The notes under the pieces were generated by a model that was not told the DNA's origin, made no database searches, and saw only the letters and a list, made by a program, of their open reading frames with translations. From an uncultured Catenibacterium sp. (GTDB lineage: Bacteria; Bacillota_I; Bacilli_A; Erysipelotrichales; Coprobacillaceae): a DNA stretch of 64,000 nucleotides. Shown here in pieces: positions 56,555 to 64,000 of the stretch (positions within the stretch are counted from its first letter, which is position 1; each line of letters starts with the position of its first letter). The translations under genes were made by a program, and so were the position numbers. The DNA lies in assembly GCA_900540685.1 (NCBI GenBank), contig UQGS01000004.1, forward strand, positions 1-64,000. The letters are read 5' to 3'.

Positions 56555-57916
56555 ATGAACTTCATGGAAAAATTCAATGAACTTGCGAACCGCACATTAG
56601 TGCCTGTTGCAGACAAGTTAGCTAACCAAAGACATCTTGCTGCAATTCGTGATGGAATGGTTGTTGCTATTCCACTATCAATCCTTGGAGGTGCTTGCTT
56701 AATCGTATCAACACCACCATTCAAACCTGAAACTCTACCAAACTGGGGTTTCATCACTACCATGCTTACAGGATGGTATAACTGGGCTCAGGCCAATAAA
56801 GCTGCACTATTATTGCCTTACAATATGACAATGGCTTTAATGGGATTATTTATCGCTTTCTCTATTTCTTATCATTTAGCTAAGAAATACAAAATGCCAA
56901 GCTTAAATGCAGCTGTTGTTTCTACTGCAGTATTCTTAATCGTATCTGCACCAACTACTTCTGCTGTCCCAGCTAATCTCATTACTGATGGTAAATCAGC
57001 GACTGATCTACTTGCACTTGCAGGAAGTTATCTACCAACAACTTACCTGGATGCAAAGGGTATCTTCACAGCTATCATCGTTTCTATCGGATGTGTAGAA
57101 ATTATGAACTTCTTATTTAAGAAGAACGTTCGTATTAAGATGCCTGAAGGTGTTCCACCAGCAATCAGTTCATCATTTGATGCAATCTTACCACTCTTTA
57201 TCTGTGTAATTGTATTCTATGCATTATCATTATTTGTACAGAACATCAGTGGTCAGTTATTACCAAGTATGATCATGACAGTACTTGCACCTGCAGTATC
57301 TGGTCTAGATTCATTAGTAGGTATTTGTTTAATTACTATTATTGCTCAGACATTCTGGTTCTTTGGTTTACATGGTGCAAGTATCACACAGCCAATTAGA
57401 TTACCATTCATGCAGATGTATTTAATTACTAATATCGCAGCATATAGTGCTGGTAAACCATTAGTACACTTCTTTACTCAGCCATTCTGGTCATATGTTA
57501 TCGCATTAGGTGGCGGAGGTGCTACTTTAGGATTATGTATTCTATTGGTTAGATCTAAATCTGTTGAATTACGTACTTTAGGTAAACTTTCAATTGGTCC
57601 AGCTATCTTCAATATCAATGAACCAATCATCTTCGGTTTACCAATGGTATTAAACCCAATTATGATGATTCCATTTATCTTTGTACCAGTTGTAAACTCT
57701 ATTATTGCCTATGCTTGTATGGCATTCCACATCGTTGGAAAGGGTGTCATTGAAACACCATGGACAACACCAGCTCCACTTGGTGCTGCATTAGGATGTA
57801 TGGATATTAAAGCCGGTATCATGGTTATAGGGCTAATCATCTTAGATATGGCACTTTACTATCCATTCGTTAAATTATTAGAAAAACAAAAGTTAGAAGA
57901 AGAAAATTCAAAATAA
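56555..57916 (+). CDS. PTS EIIC, lactose/cellobiose family
   Basis: Sugar permease with about ten helices, 453 residues. FMEKFNELANRTLVPVADKL, FWFFGLHGASITQP, GGGGATLGLCI and FNINEPIIFGLPMVLNP mark the family. The ATG at 56555 follows AGGGAGG. Paralogue of the EIIC at 40604. No EIIA or EIIB beside it. With the divergent NagB-like enzyme it probably imports an amino sugar or beta-glycoside; that is inference. Confidence 0.88.
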   Translation: MNFMEKFNELANRTLVPVADKLANQRHLAAIRDGMVVAIPLSILGGACLIVSTPPFKPETLPNWGFITTMLTGWYNWAQANKAALLLPYNMTMALMGLFIAFSISYHLAKKYKMPSLNAAVVSTAVFLIVSAPTTSAVPANLITDGKSATDLLALAGSYLPTTYLDAKGIFTAIIVSIGCVEIMNFLFKKNVRIKMPEGVPPAISSSFDAILPLFICVIVFYALSLFVQNISGQLLPSMIMTVLAPAVSGLDSLVGICLITIIAQTFWFFGLHGASITQPIRLPFMQMYLITNIAAYSAGKPLVHFFTQPFWSYVIALGGGGATLGLCILLVRSKSVELRTLGKLSIGPAIFNINEPIIFGLPMVLNPIMMIPFIFVPVVNSIIAYACMAFHIVGKGVIETPWTTPAPLGAALGCMDIKAGIMVIGLIILDMALYYPFVKLLEKQKLEEENSK

Positions 57917-57976
57917 TTAAAACAAGAAATAAAACTCACACACACTAAAATTAAATATCCTTAAATCTTTTGTGCT

Positions 57977-58005
57977 AGACTGCTACCCCACAGCAGTCTT
58001 TTTTC
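57977..58005 (+). terminator. Terminator after the EIIC gene
   Basis: Perfect stem AGACTGCT / AGCAGTCT, loop ACCCCAC, T6 tail. Confidence 0.9.
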
Positions 58006-58049
58006 TTTTGTGTAAAACATATATACTATATATAAGTGAGGAAAACAGT

Positions 58050-59306
58050 ATGACAAAAGAAGAACTAATAAACTTATTGAAGAAGGATGTAGTGCCTGCA
58101 TTAGGATGTACAGAACCAGTCTGTGTCGCATTATGTGCAGCTTATGCATCTAAACAGTTAAATAATCCAGTAACTAAAATAAAACTAGACGTCAATAAAG
58201 GAATATATAAGAATGGTATGTCTGCAGGTATACCACATTGTGATCATGTAGGTTTAGAATATGCAGCATCAATTGGTGCACTATTAAAGAATCCAGAAAA
58301 ACAGCTGACTTTATTTGAGGATATAGAACCTGATATAATCACACATGCTGAATTATTAGTACCCCATGTTTCTATTACAATTAATGATTCAGCATATATT
58401 CATGTGAAGTGTACTCTTTATACATCTGACGATACAGTGACATGTATAATCAAAGATGCACATACAAATATAGTTTATCTAGAAAAGAATGGAATTGTAT
58501 TAGAAGAGAAAACGACTCAAGAAACAAATAATACTTCTACTGTGATTGATGAACTTAAAGAAATGAGACTATCAGAGATACGTTCTTTAGTAGACTCAAT
58601 GACAGTGGATGAACTTCACTTCTTATTAGAAGGTATAGAAATGAATGAACAACTATCACAATACAAAGGAACAACACATTTGAGTGATTCATTCAATCAT
58701 TCATTATTCTCTGAAGACCTTCTAACTCGAATAATAAAGAAAGTCACTACAGCTACTGAAAATAGATTGGATGGTTGTCCACTTCCTGCAATGAGCAGTT
58801 CTGGTGCAGGCACTAAAGGATTAGTTGTTTCTATACCAGTGAATGAAGTGGCAGAAGAACTCTATGTATCACTAGAAAAGAAACTCAAAGCATTAGCTTT
58901 AACACATCTAGTAAATAGATATATTAATGCGCATATAGGTAAATTATCTCCTATGTGTACATGTGTGATGGCTTCTTCTACAGCAGCTTCTGTAGGTATT
59001 GTTTATCTCTTAGATGCAACAGATGATCAGATTGGGTATTGTGTACGTAATATGACAGGTACTGTAACTGGAATGATCTGTGATGGCGGAAAAGTAGGTT
59101 GTGCATTAAAGGTTTCTACTGGTTCTACAGCTGCACTCATGTGTGCAATGACTGCAGTGAATAATGCAGTATTAAGAGAAAGTGATGGGATTTGTGCCTC
59201 AACACCAGAACAATGTATTTTGAATATGGCACGTATTGGGCAAAATGGAATGAGTAAAGTAGATGAAGAAATCATCTCAATTATGAAAAGTAAAGAGTGT
59301 CAATAG
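58050..59306 (+). CDS. L-cysteine desulfidase family protein (CyuA/YhaM, UPF0597)
   Basis: Iron-sulfur enzyme predicted to break L-cysteine into pyruvate, ammonia and hydrogen sulfide; the family is related to serine dehydratase alpha chains. VPALGCTEPVCVALCAAYA near the N-terminus and CPLPAMSSSGAGTKGL in the centre, with further conserved cysteines (CTCVMASSTAASVG, GMICDGGKVGCALK), would hold the 4Fe-4S cluster. 418 residues, standard. The start at 58050 follows GAGGAAA. Single-gene unit between terminators. Confidence 0.85.
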   Translation: MTKEELINLLKKDVVPALGCTEPVCVALCAAYASKQLNNPVTKIKLDVNKGIYKNGMSAGIPHCDHVGLEYAASIGALLKNPEKQLTLFEDIEPDIITHAELLVPHVSITINDSAYIHVKCTLYTSDDTVTCIIKDAHTNIVYLEKNGIVLEEKTTQETNNTSTVIDELKEMRLSEIRSLVDSMTVDELHFLLEGIEMNEQLSQYKGTTHLSDSFNHSLFSEDLLTRIIKKVTTATENRLDGCPLPAMSSSGAGTKGLVVSIPVNEVAEELYVSLEKKLKALALTHLVNRYINAHIGKLSPMCTCVMASSTAASVGIVYLLDATDDQIGYCVRNMTGTVTGMICDGGKVGCALKVSTGSTAALMCAMTAVNNAVLRESDGICASTPEQCILNMARIGQNGMSKVDEEIISIMKSKECQ

Positions 59307-59307
59307 G

Positions 59308-59340
59308 AAGAAGATGGTCCAAGGATCATCTTCTTTTTGC
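59308..59340 (+). terminator. Terminator after the desulfidase gene
   Basis: Stem AAGAAGATG / CATCTTCTT with a 10-base loop and T tail. Confidence 0.85.
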
Positions 59341-59438
59341 ATATAATGGTACATTTTAATAATGAGAGTGAATGATGTTTATGCTCTATGAGAATTAAAA
59401 TAATCCTCTATATATCATGATAAATCAAACTGTTTAGA

Positions 59439-59613
59439 TATAATACTACTATTTGTGAATGTTATAGTGGGAACATTTCCCATATTCTTGACACCTATTC
59501 CAAGAGTTTGTGCCACGTCCCAGAAGGGGGCTGAAGTATTGAAAGTGTTTGCGCGGTTGGGTAAACTAGGACTCGTCAAAACAAATGAAAGCAATTTCAA
59601 GGAGGAACAGAAA
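59439..59613 (+). promoter_or_regulatory. Promoter and GC-rich leader of the mannose-family PTS operon
   Basis: TATAAT at 59439-59444, then about 165 bases of leader. TGGGAA/TTCCCA (59468-59482) is a hairpin. TTGAC (59488-59492) can close on GTCAA (59575-59579), inside it GTCC (59517-59520) with GGAC (59569-59572), and GTTT (59547-59550) with AAAC (59563-59566). The stretch 59500-59575 is far richer in G than the genes around it. It fits no riboswitch class I know. The 308-base gap has no other feature apart from a -10-like ATAATG near 59342. Confidence 0.5.
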
Positions 59614-59614
59614 A

Positions 59615-60091
59615 ATGAGTTTAGTTTTAGCAAGAATCGATCAGAGATTAATTCATGGTATTGTCGTTACACAGTGGGCAGGTGCAACACAGGCTAAAAG
59701 ATTAATGGTAGTCGATGATGAAGTAAGTAAGGATGAAGTTCAGAAATCTGCAATGAGAATGAGTAAACCAGTGGGGACTGGTATGTCAATCATTGATACA
59801 GAAACAGCTATCAAGAACTTTAACGCAGGTAAGTATGATAGCCACAATGTATTTATGGTTGTAAGAGAACCATCTACATTAGTTAAGTTAGCTGAAGGTG
59901 GCGTAAAGATTCCTAAAGTCAACATTGGTATTATCTTCGATGGGGAAGGTAAGACAACAGTGAAGAAGATGGTTTCAGTGAATGAAGAAGAAGTCAATGA
60001 TTTAAAGAAATTACAGTCTATGGGTATTCCAGTGACATTCCACTTCGTACCAAGCGAAGCAGAAGAACCACTAGAAACATACATTAAATAA
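59615..60091 (+). CDS. PTS EIIB, mannose/fructose/sorbose family
   Basis: Cytoplasmic phosphocarrier. The start MSLVLARIDQRLIHGIVVTQ holds the phosphorylated His 15 in RLIHG. 158 residues, typical of ManX/LevE B domains. The ATG at 59615 follows AAGGAGG. First gene of a complete IIB-IIC-IID-IIA set, with the IIA domain as a separate gene. Confidence 0.94.
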   Translation: MSLVLARIDQRLIHGIVVTQWAGATQAKRLMVVDDEVSKDEVQKSAMRMSKPVGTGMSIIDTETAIKNFNAGKYDSHNVFMVVREPSTLVKLAEGGVKIPKVNIGIIFDGEGKTTVKKMVSVNEEEVNDLKKLQSMGIPVTFHFVPSEAEEPLETYIK

Positions 60092-60109
60092 ACAAGGGGG
60101 ATAAAAAGT

Positions 60110-60907
60110 ATGCAGGTTATTCAAGGAGTATTAATCGTATTATTATCAATGTGGATGGTCTTAGACCAACAGGGTATTGTTATTACAACATGGTTCCCAA
60201 TCATGGTTGCATTCTTTGCAGGATTGATTATGGGGGACATGAAGACTGCCATGATTATTGGTGGTACATTCCAGTTAATGAACTTAGGTGTTGCCAACAT
60301 TGGTGGTTCATCAGTACCTAACTGGGGTCTTGCAACAGTAGTTGGTATCTATGTTGCATGTAGAACTACAAATGATGTCGCTCAGGCAAAAGCAGTTGCC
60401 TTAGCAGTAGGTGTACCAGTTGGTATGCTTGGTATTCAGTTAGATGTATTCGCAAAGTTATTAAATACTTATGTAACACATGCGGCACAGAAAGCATGTA
60501 ACGAAAAGAAGTTTGCGAAAATGAATAGAATTCTTTGGATTGGTCCTATGATCTTCGCTTTATCTACAGGTTTACCAACAGCTTTATGTGTATTATTTGG
60601 TGATACAATCGTTAATGTTATCTTAAAATCAGTTCCAGTATGGTTCACAAATGGTTTATCTATCGCAGGAAATATGTTACCAGTTGTAGGTATCGCATTA
60701 TTATTACAGGTTATGCCTGCTAAGAAGTACTTATCAATGTTGATGATTGGATTTGTCTTCTCAGCTTACTTAAATGTACCAATGTTAGGCGTATCTATTA
60801 TTGGTTTAGCTATTGCTTACTATTTCTTTACAACACAGGTAAATAAAGCACCAGCAGTCGCAACAGAAGGTGCAGTAATCGATGAAGGAGATGAATGGGA
60901 TGAATAA
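60110..60907 (+). CDS. PTS EIIC, mannose/fructose/sorbose family
   Basis: Membrane channel subunit, 265 residues, with about seven hydrophobic segments. MVAFFAGLIMGDMKTAMIIG, LMNLGVANIGGSSVPNWG and PVGMLGIQLDVFAKL are diagnostic. AGGGGG site. The IID gene begins 8 bases before its stop. Confidence 0.94.
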   Translation: MQVIQGVLIVLLSMWMVLDQQGIVITTWFPIMVAFFAGLIMGDMKTAMIIGGTFQLMNLGVANIGGSSVPNWGLATVVGIYVACRTTNDVAQAKAVALAVGVPVGMLGIQLDVFAKLLNTYVTHAAQKACNEKKFAKMNRILWIGPMIFALSTGLPTALCVLFGDTIVNVILKSVPVWFTNGLSIAGNMLPVVGIALLLQVMPAKKYLSMLMIGFVFSAYLNVPMLGVSIIGLAIAYYFFTTQVNKAPAVATEGAVIDEGDEWDE

Positions 60908-61721
60908 AGAAACACAGACAACAGAAGTTGTTACAAAGAAAGATCTTACAAAAGCCGCAGTACGTTACATGTTTATGGCATGTAATACATATAACTATGA
61001 AAACCATCAGGGTCCAGCAGTTGTATTTGGATTAGAGAAGGTTTTAAGAAAGATTCACAAGAATAATGATGATGACTATGTTGCATCATTAAATAACCAC
61101 TTTAAATATTTTAATACAACAACTTGGATGGCTAACATCTTACTAGGTGCAAGTGTTGCCATGGAAGAAAAAGATGGTGTTAAAGCATTGGATACAGTAC
61201 AGAACTTTAAAACAGGTATGATGGGTCCTCTTGCAGGTATTGGTGATACTTTAATCTGGGTACTTTATCCAACTATCATGGGTTCTATTGCAGCCTACAT
61301 GGGTCTAGAAGGTAACCCTACAGGTGCACTCATCTGGATGTTACTTAATGTAGTTTTCTTCTTCTTTAGAATTAAGTTATTCCATTTAGGTTATGATTCA
61401 GGTTTAAAGCTTATTACTTCATTAGGTGATAAGTTATCAGTCTTCACAGAAGCTGCATCTATTATGGGTCTAACAGTTATTGGGGCATTAGTTCCTTCAG
61501 TTGTTAAGATGTCATTAGGTCTTGTCTTTAAATCAGGTAAAGTAAAATTAGCTATTCAGACAGGTGTCTTAGATAAGATCATGCCAGCTTTATTACCAGT
61601 TGTACTTACATTTGTAGTTTATAAATTACTTGCATCTAAGAAGTTGACTGTTATTCAGGTAATCTTCTTAATTATCATTCTTGCATTAGTTTGCTCATTC
61701 TTTGGAATTCTAGCTCTCTAA
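60900..61721 (+). CDS. PTS EIID, mannose/fructose/sorbose family
   Basis: Second membrane subunit of the permease, 273 residues. RYMFMACNTYNYENHQGP, FNTTTWMANILLGASVAMEE, TGMMGPLAGIGDTLIW are family marks; the C-terminus has two helices. The ATG at 60900 was chosen because AAGGAG lies about 10 bases upstream; earlier in-frame ATGs are too close to it. Overlaps EIIC. Confidence 0.93.
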   Translation: MNKETQTTEVVTKKDLTKAAVRYMFMACNTYNYENHQGPAVVFGLEKVLRKIHKNNDDDYVASLNNHFKYFNTTTWMANILLGASVAMEEKDGVKALDTVQNFKTGMMGPLAGIGDTLIWVLYPTIMGSIAAYMGLEGNPTGALIWMLLNVVFFFFRIKLFHLGYDSGLKLITSLGDKLSVFTEAASIMGLTVIGALVPSVVKMSLGLVFKSGKVKLAIQTGVLDKIMPALLPVVLTFVVYKLLASKKLTVIQVIFLIIILALVCSFFGILAL

Positions 61722-61745
61722 TCAAAACTTTCGGGGGAAAAGTCT

Positions 61746-62168
61746 ATGAGAAAAATCGTTTTAGCTAGCCATCATTTACTCGCTGATGGTTTAAAAGATA
61801 CAATCCAGTATGTTATGCCAACTTTAACTGATATTAAGTCAGTGAGTGCTTATATGGATAATGTGCCTGTTGAAAAACAGTTAAAAGAAGCACTTGGTGA
61901 AATCAATGAAGATGATGAATACATCATTTTCACTGATATGCTTGGGGGTAGTGTGAATCAGGAAGCAGTGAAATACTTACAGTATCCTAATGTCTATGTG
62001 ATTACAGGAATGAATTTACCTATCGTATTAAGTGTCTGCTTATCGTTATCTAGCTGTGAAAAAGTGAATGAAGATGTTATTAGAAATGCGATTGATGATG
62101 CGAAATCACAGATTGTTTATGTCAATGATGTAATGAAGAATATGGGGGCTGATGAAGATGACGAATAA
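61746..62168 (+). CDS. PTS EIIA, mannose/fructose/sorbose family
   Basis: Phosphocarrier that takes phosphate from HPr and passes it to EIIB. ASHHLLADGLKDTI gives the active His (9 or 10), and FTDMLGGSVNQEAV is the conserved core. 140 residues. AGGGGGAAA-like site. Its 3' end overlaps the alpha-glucosidase start, so sugar import and hydrolysis are co-translated. Confidence 0.92.
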   Translation: MRKIVLASHHLLADGLKDTIQYVMPTLTDIKSVSAYMDNVPVEKQLKEALGEINEDDEYIIFTDMLGGSVNQEAVKYLQYPNVYVITGMNLPIVLSVCLSLSSCEKVNEDVIRNAIDDAKSQIVYVNDVMKNMGADEDDE

Positions 62169-63837
62169 AGATTGGTGGAAAAGCAGCGTAGTCTATCAGG
62201 TTTATCCACAAAGTTTTAATGATACCAACCATGATGGGGTGGGTGATTTAAAAGGTATTACTGAAAAGCTTCCTTATTTATCTAAACTAGGAATTGATGT
62301 CATCTGGTTAAATCCTATCTATGAATCACCATTAGTAGATAATGGTTATGATATTGCGAACTATAGAAAGATCAATCCAATGTATGGCACAATGGAAGAC
62401 TTTGATGAACTATTAGAAACAGCACATAGTATGAATATTAAGATTATTATGGACTTAGTAGTGAATCATACAAGTGATCAGCATGAATGGTTCTTAAAGT
62501 CTAAATCTTCTAGAGATAATGAATATTCTGATTTCTATATCTGGAAGGATCCTAAAGAAGATGGCAGTGAACCTACTAACTGGGGTGCTACTTTTGGTGG
62601 ATCTGCATGGACTTATGTTCCTGAAAGAAAACAGTATTATCTTCATTGTTTTGCGCCAGGACAGCCCGATTTAAACTGGGAAAATCCTAAAGTAAGAGAA
62701 GCTGTTTATAATGAAATGCGTTTCTGGTTAGATAAAGGTATTGATGGTTATAGAATGGATGTTATCTCTTTATTAAGTAAGAGACAGAACTTCCCAGATG
62801 CCTTACCTGGTGAATATGATTATGCAAAGTCATATTATAAAGGGGCTTCTAATGGACCACGTATTCATGAATTCCTACATGAAATGAATAGAGAAGTCTT
62901 ATCACACTACAATATTATGACTGTAGGTGAAACAGCCAATACAAATGTCCAGCAGGGTAAACTTTATACTGATCCTTCTAGACAGGAATTAAACATGGTA
63001 TTCCAGTTTGACCATATGCATATAGACTATGGTAAATATGGTAAGTTCTCTGATGTAAGATTTAAGCTTAGTGATTTAAAGAAGAGCTTATCAACTTGGA
63101 TCAATGATTTAGGTGATGGATGGAATTCACTTTATTGGGATAACCATGACCAGCCTAGAAATGTCACTCGTTTTGGTGATGATGGTGTATATCGTGTAGA
63201 ATCTGCTAAGATGTTAGCTACTTTATTACATATGATGAAGGGTACACCTTATGTCTTCCAGGGTGATGAATTAGGTATGAAAGATGTACCTTTTGAATCA
63301 CTTGATCAATATAAAGATATTGAAACAGTCTTTATGTGTCAGAAGATGAAGAACAATGGTGAATCAGAAGATACAATCAAGAAATATGCTTATTTAAGTT
63401 CAAGAGATAATGCAAGAACACCATTCCCTTGGAATGGTGAAGAGGGTTCTGGCTTCTCTGATGTAAAACCTTGGATTGATTATTCACCAGACAATAAATT
63501 CATCAATGCAGAAGATGAATTAAAAGATCCAAACTCTGTTTTCTATTATTATCAGAAGCTAATTCGTCTAAGAAAAGAAAATCCGATAATTGTCCATGGA
63601 TCTTATAAACTATTAGACGAAGAAGATTCAGATATCTTCTCATATGAAAGAGAATATGAAGGTAAGAAATTACTTGTAGTATGTTCTTTCGCAAAAGAGA
63701 AGGTAAGATATACATTACCAGATGACTATAAGGATGCAGAAATTCTTATCGGAAATTATGAGAATGTATTGAAAACAGATGATAAAAATATTATTCTAAA
63801 TCCATATCAAGCAGTAGTTTATCTAACAAAGGAGTAA
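62158..63837 (+). CDS. GH13 alpha-glucosidase (oligo-1,6-glucosidase/dextran glucosidase type)
   Basis: Cytoplasmic hydrolase of alpha-linked oligosaccharides. GH13 regions: DLVVNHTSDQH (I), GYRMDVISL with nucleophile Asp (II), TVGETAN with acid/base Glu (III), WDNHDQPRN with the transition-state Asp (IV). 559 residues fits MalL/DexB. The ATG at 62158 is preferred over 62152 because the GGGGG site is 9 bases away. Together with the mannose-type PTS, an alpha-glucoside substrate such as isomaltose or a related disaccharide is likely; trehalose-6-phosphate hydrolase cannot be excluded. Confidence 0.9.
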   Translation: MTNKDWWKSSVVYQVYPQSFNDTNHDGVGDLKGITEKLPYLSKLGIDVIWLNPIYESPLVDNGYDIANYRKINPMYGTMEDFDELLETAHSMNIKIIMDLVVNHTSDQHEWFLKSKSSRDNEYSDFYIWKDPKEDGSEPTNWGATFGGSAWTYVPERKQYYLHCFAPGQPDLNWENPKVREAVYNEMRFWLDKGIDGYRMDVISLLSKRQNFPDALPGEYDYAKSYYKGASNGPRIHEFLHEMNREVLSHYNIMTVGETANTNVQQGKLYTDPSRQELNMVFQFDHMHIDYGKYGKFSDVRFKLSDLKKSLSTWINDLGDGWNSLYWDNHDQPRNVTRFGDDGVYRVESAKMLATLLHMMKGTPYVFQGDELGMKDVPFESLDQYKDIETVFMCQKMKNNGESEDTIKKYAYLSSRDNARTPFPWNGEEGSGFSDVKPWIDYSPDNKFINAEDELKDPNSVFYYYQKLIRLRKENPIIVHGSYKLLDEEDSDIFSYEREYEGKKLLVVCSFAKEKVRYTLPDDYKDAEILIGNYENVLKTDDKNIILNPYQAVVYLTKE

Positions 63838-63843
63838 TATGGT

Positions 63844-64000
63844 ATGGACTTTGACACACAAGCAGGACTTATTTATTCAACACTAAGTGATAATGAAAAA
63901 GACATGATTCAATACATCAGAAACCATAAATCTGATGTTGTGGACATGCCTATAAATGAACTTGCGAAAGTTCTGCTTTCGTCAAAGAGTTCTGTATTAC
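63844..64000 (+). CDS. MurR/RpiR family regulator, N-terminal part (runs off the window)
   Basis: Open frame from an ATG at 63844, 9 bases after AAAGGAG that overlaps the stop of the alpha-glucosidase gene. It reads MDFDTQAGLIYSTLSDNEKD and on to NELAKVLLSSKSSVL, the first helix-turn-helix of an RpiR protein. The frame is open to the window end. Likely the regulator of the mannose-family PTS operon. Confidence 0.8.
   Translation, partial: MDFDTQAGLIYSTLSDNEKDMIQYIRNHKSDVVDMPINELAKVLLSSKSSVL

Noticed and set aside
56305..57943. 15-base match ATAAAACTCACACAC before the NagB-like gene and after the EIIC gene
   Set aside because: Short and low in complexity; probably chance, though it flanks one gene.
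59455..59697. Open frame of 80 codons across the PTS leader, plus an opposing frame on the minus strand
   Set aside because: The plus frame runs out of phase into the EIIB gene, neither has a ribosome site, and the composition fits structured RNA better than coding sequence.
1..64000. Replication origin or parS sites
   Set aside because: No cluster of TTATCCACA boxes, no dnaA, and no consensus parS noticed on reading, although parA and parB are present.

Overview
The window is a 64 kb piece of chromosome from a low-GC, AT-rich Gram-positive bacterium (Bacillota). ATG starts follow strong AGGAGG-type ribosome binding sites, U-tailed terminators close most operons, a T-box sits ahead of lysS, and many PTS sugar operons are controlled by MurR/RpiR regulators. 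Together these suggest a gut, fermentative member of the Erysipelotrichia (Coprobacillaceae-like). That placement is inference; no diagnostic 16S is present, only the last 51 bases of a 5S rRNA.

Region 1 (1-34 kb) is mostly housekeeping and resembles the origin-proximal chromosome of Bacillus. It runs: end of an rRNA operon; pssA-psd phospholipid synthesis; parA-parB; a GH1 glycosidase; a flavoprotein with a DUF951 gene; ychF with a class B sortase; ispD; rpsF-ssb-rpsR; an M18 aminopeptidase; a TetM-like GTPase fused to a Rae1/YacP-like nuclease; csoR-copA copper export; yybS-gdpP-rplI-dnaB; tdk; prfA-prmC; tilS-hpt-ftsH-hslO. dusB and lysS continue the same conserved set further on. A foreign AlbA_2/ATPase gene has been inserted after rpsR.

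Region 2 (35-48 kb) holds a membrane ferredoxin gene flanked by two similar candidate small RNAs, dusB, an AMMECR1/MEMO1/radical-SAM operon of unknown function, and a beta-glucoside operon (RpiR, PTS IIC, GH1, ROK kinase, RDD protein, RpiR). An accessory island follows, bounded by 24-base direct repeats. It carries an Abi_2 (AbiD/F) gene with its own upstream structured RNA and a decayed transposase.

Region 3 (48-54 kb) has the T-box and lysS, a broken AbiE toxin-antitoxin pair, a four-copy 23-base tandem repeat, an XRE membrane regulator, and an rsmH paralogue. Just after rsmH is an overlooked locus: a 28-residue Fst-like hydrophobic peptide gene on the minus strand, converging on a small antisense RNA that is exactly complementary to its start. 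This looks like a complete type I toxin-antitoxin unit, and the antitoxin part is duplicated next door.

Region 4 (54-64 kb) is sugar uptake: an RpiR-RDD pair, a divergent NagB-like enzyme facing a PTS IIC gene, a cysteine desulfidase, and a mannose-family PTS operon (IIB-IIC-IID-IIA) with a GH13 alpha-glucosidase and the start of another RpiR gene. That PTS operon is preceded by a long GC-rich leader that may be a structured RNA.
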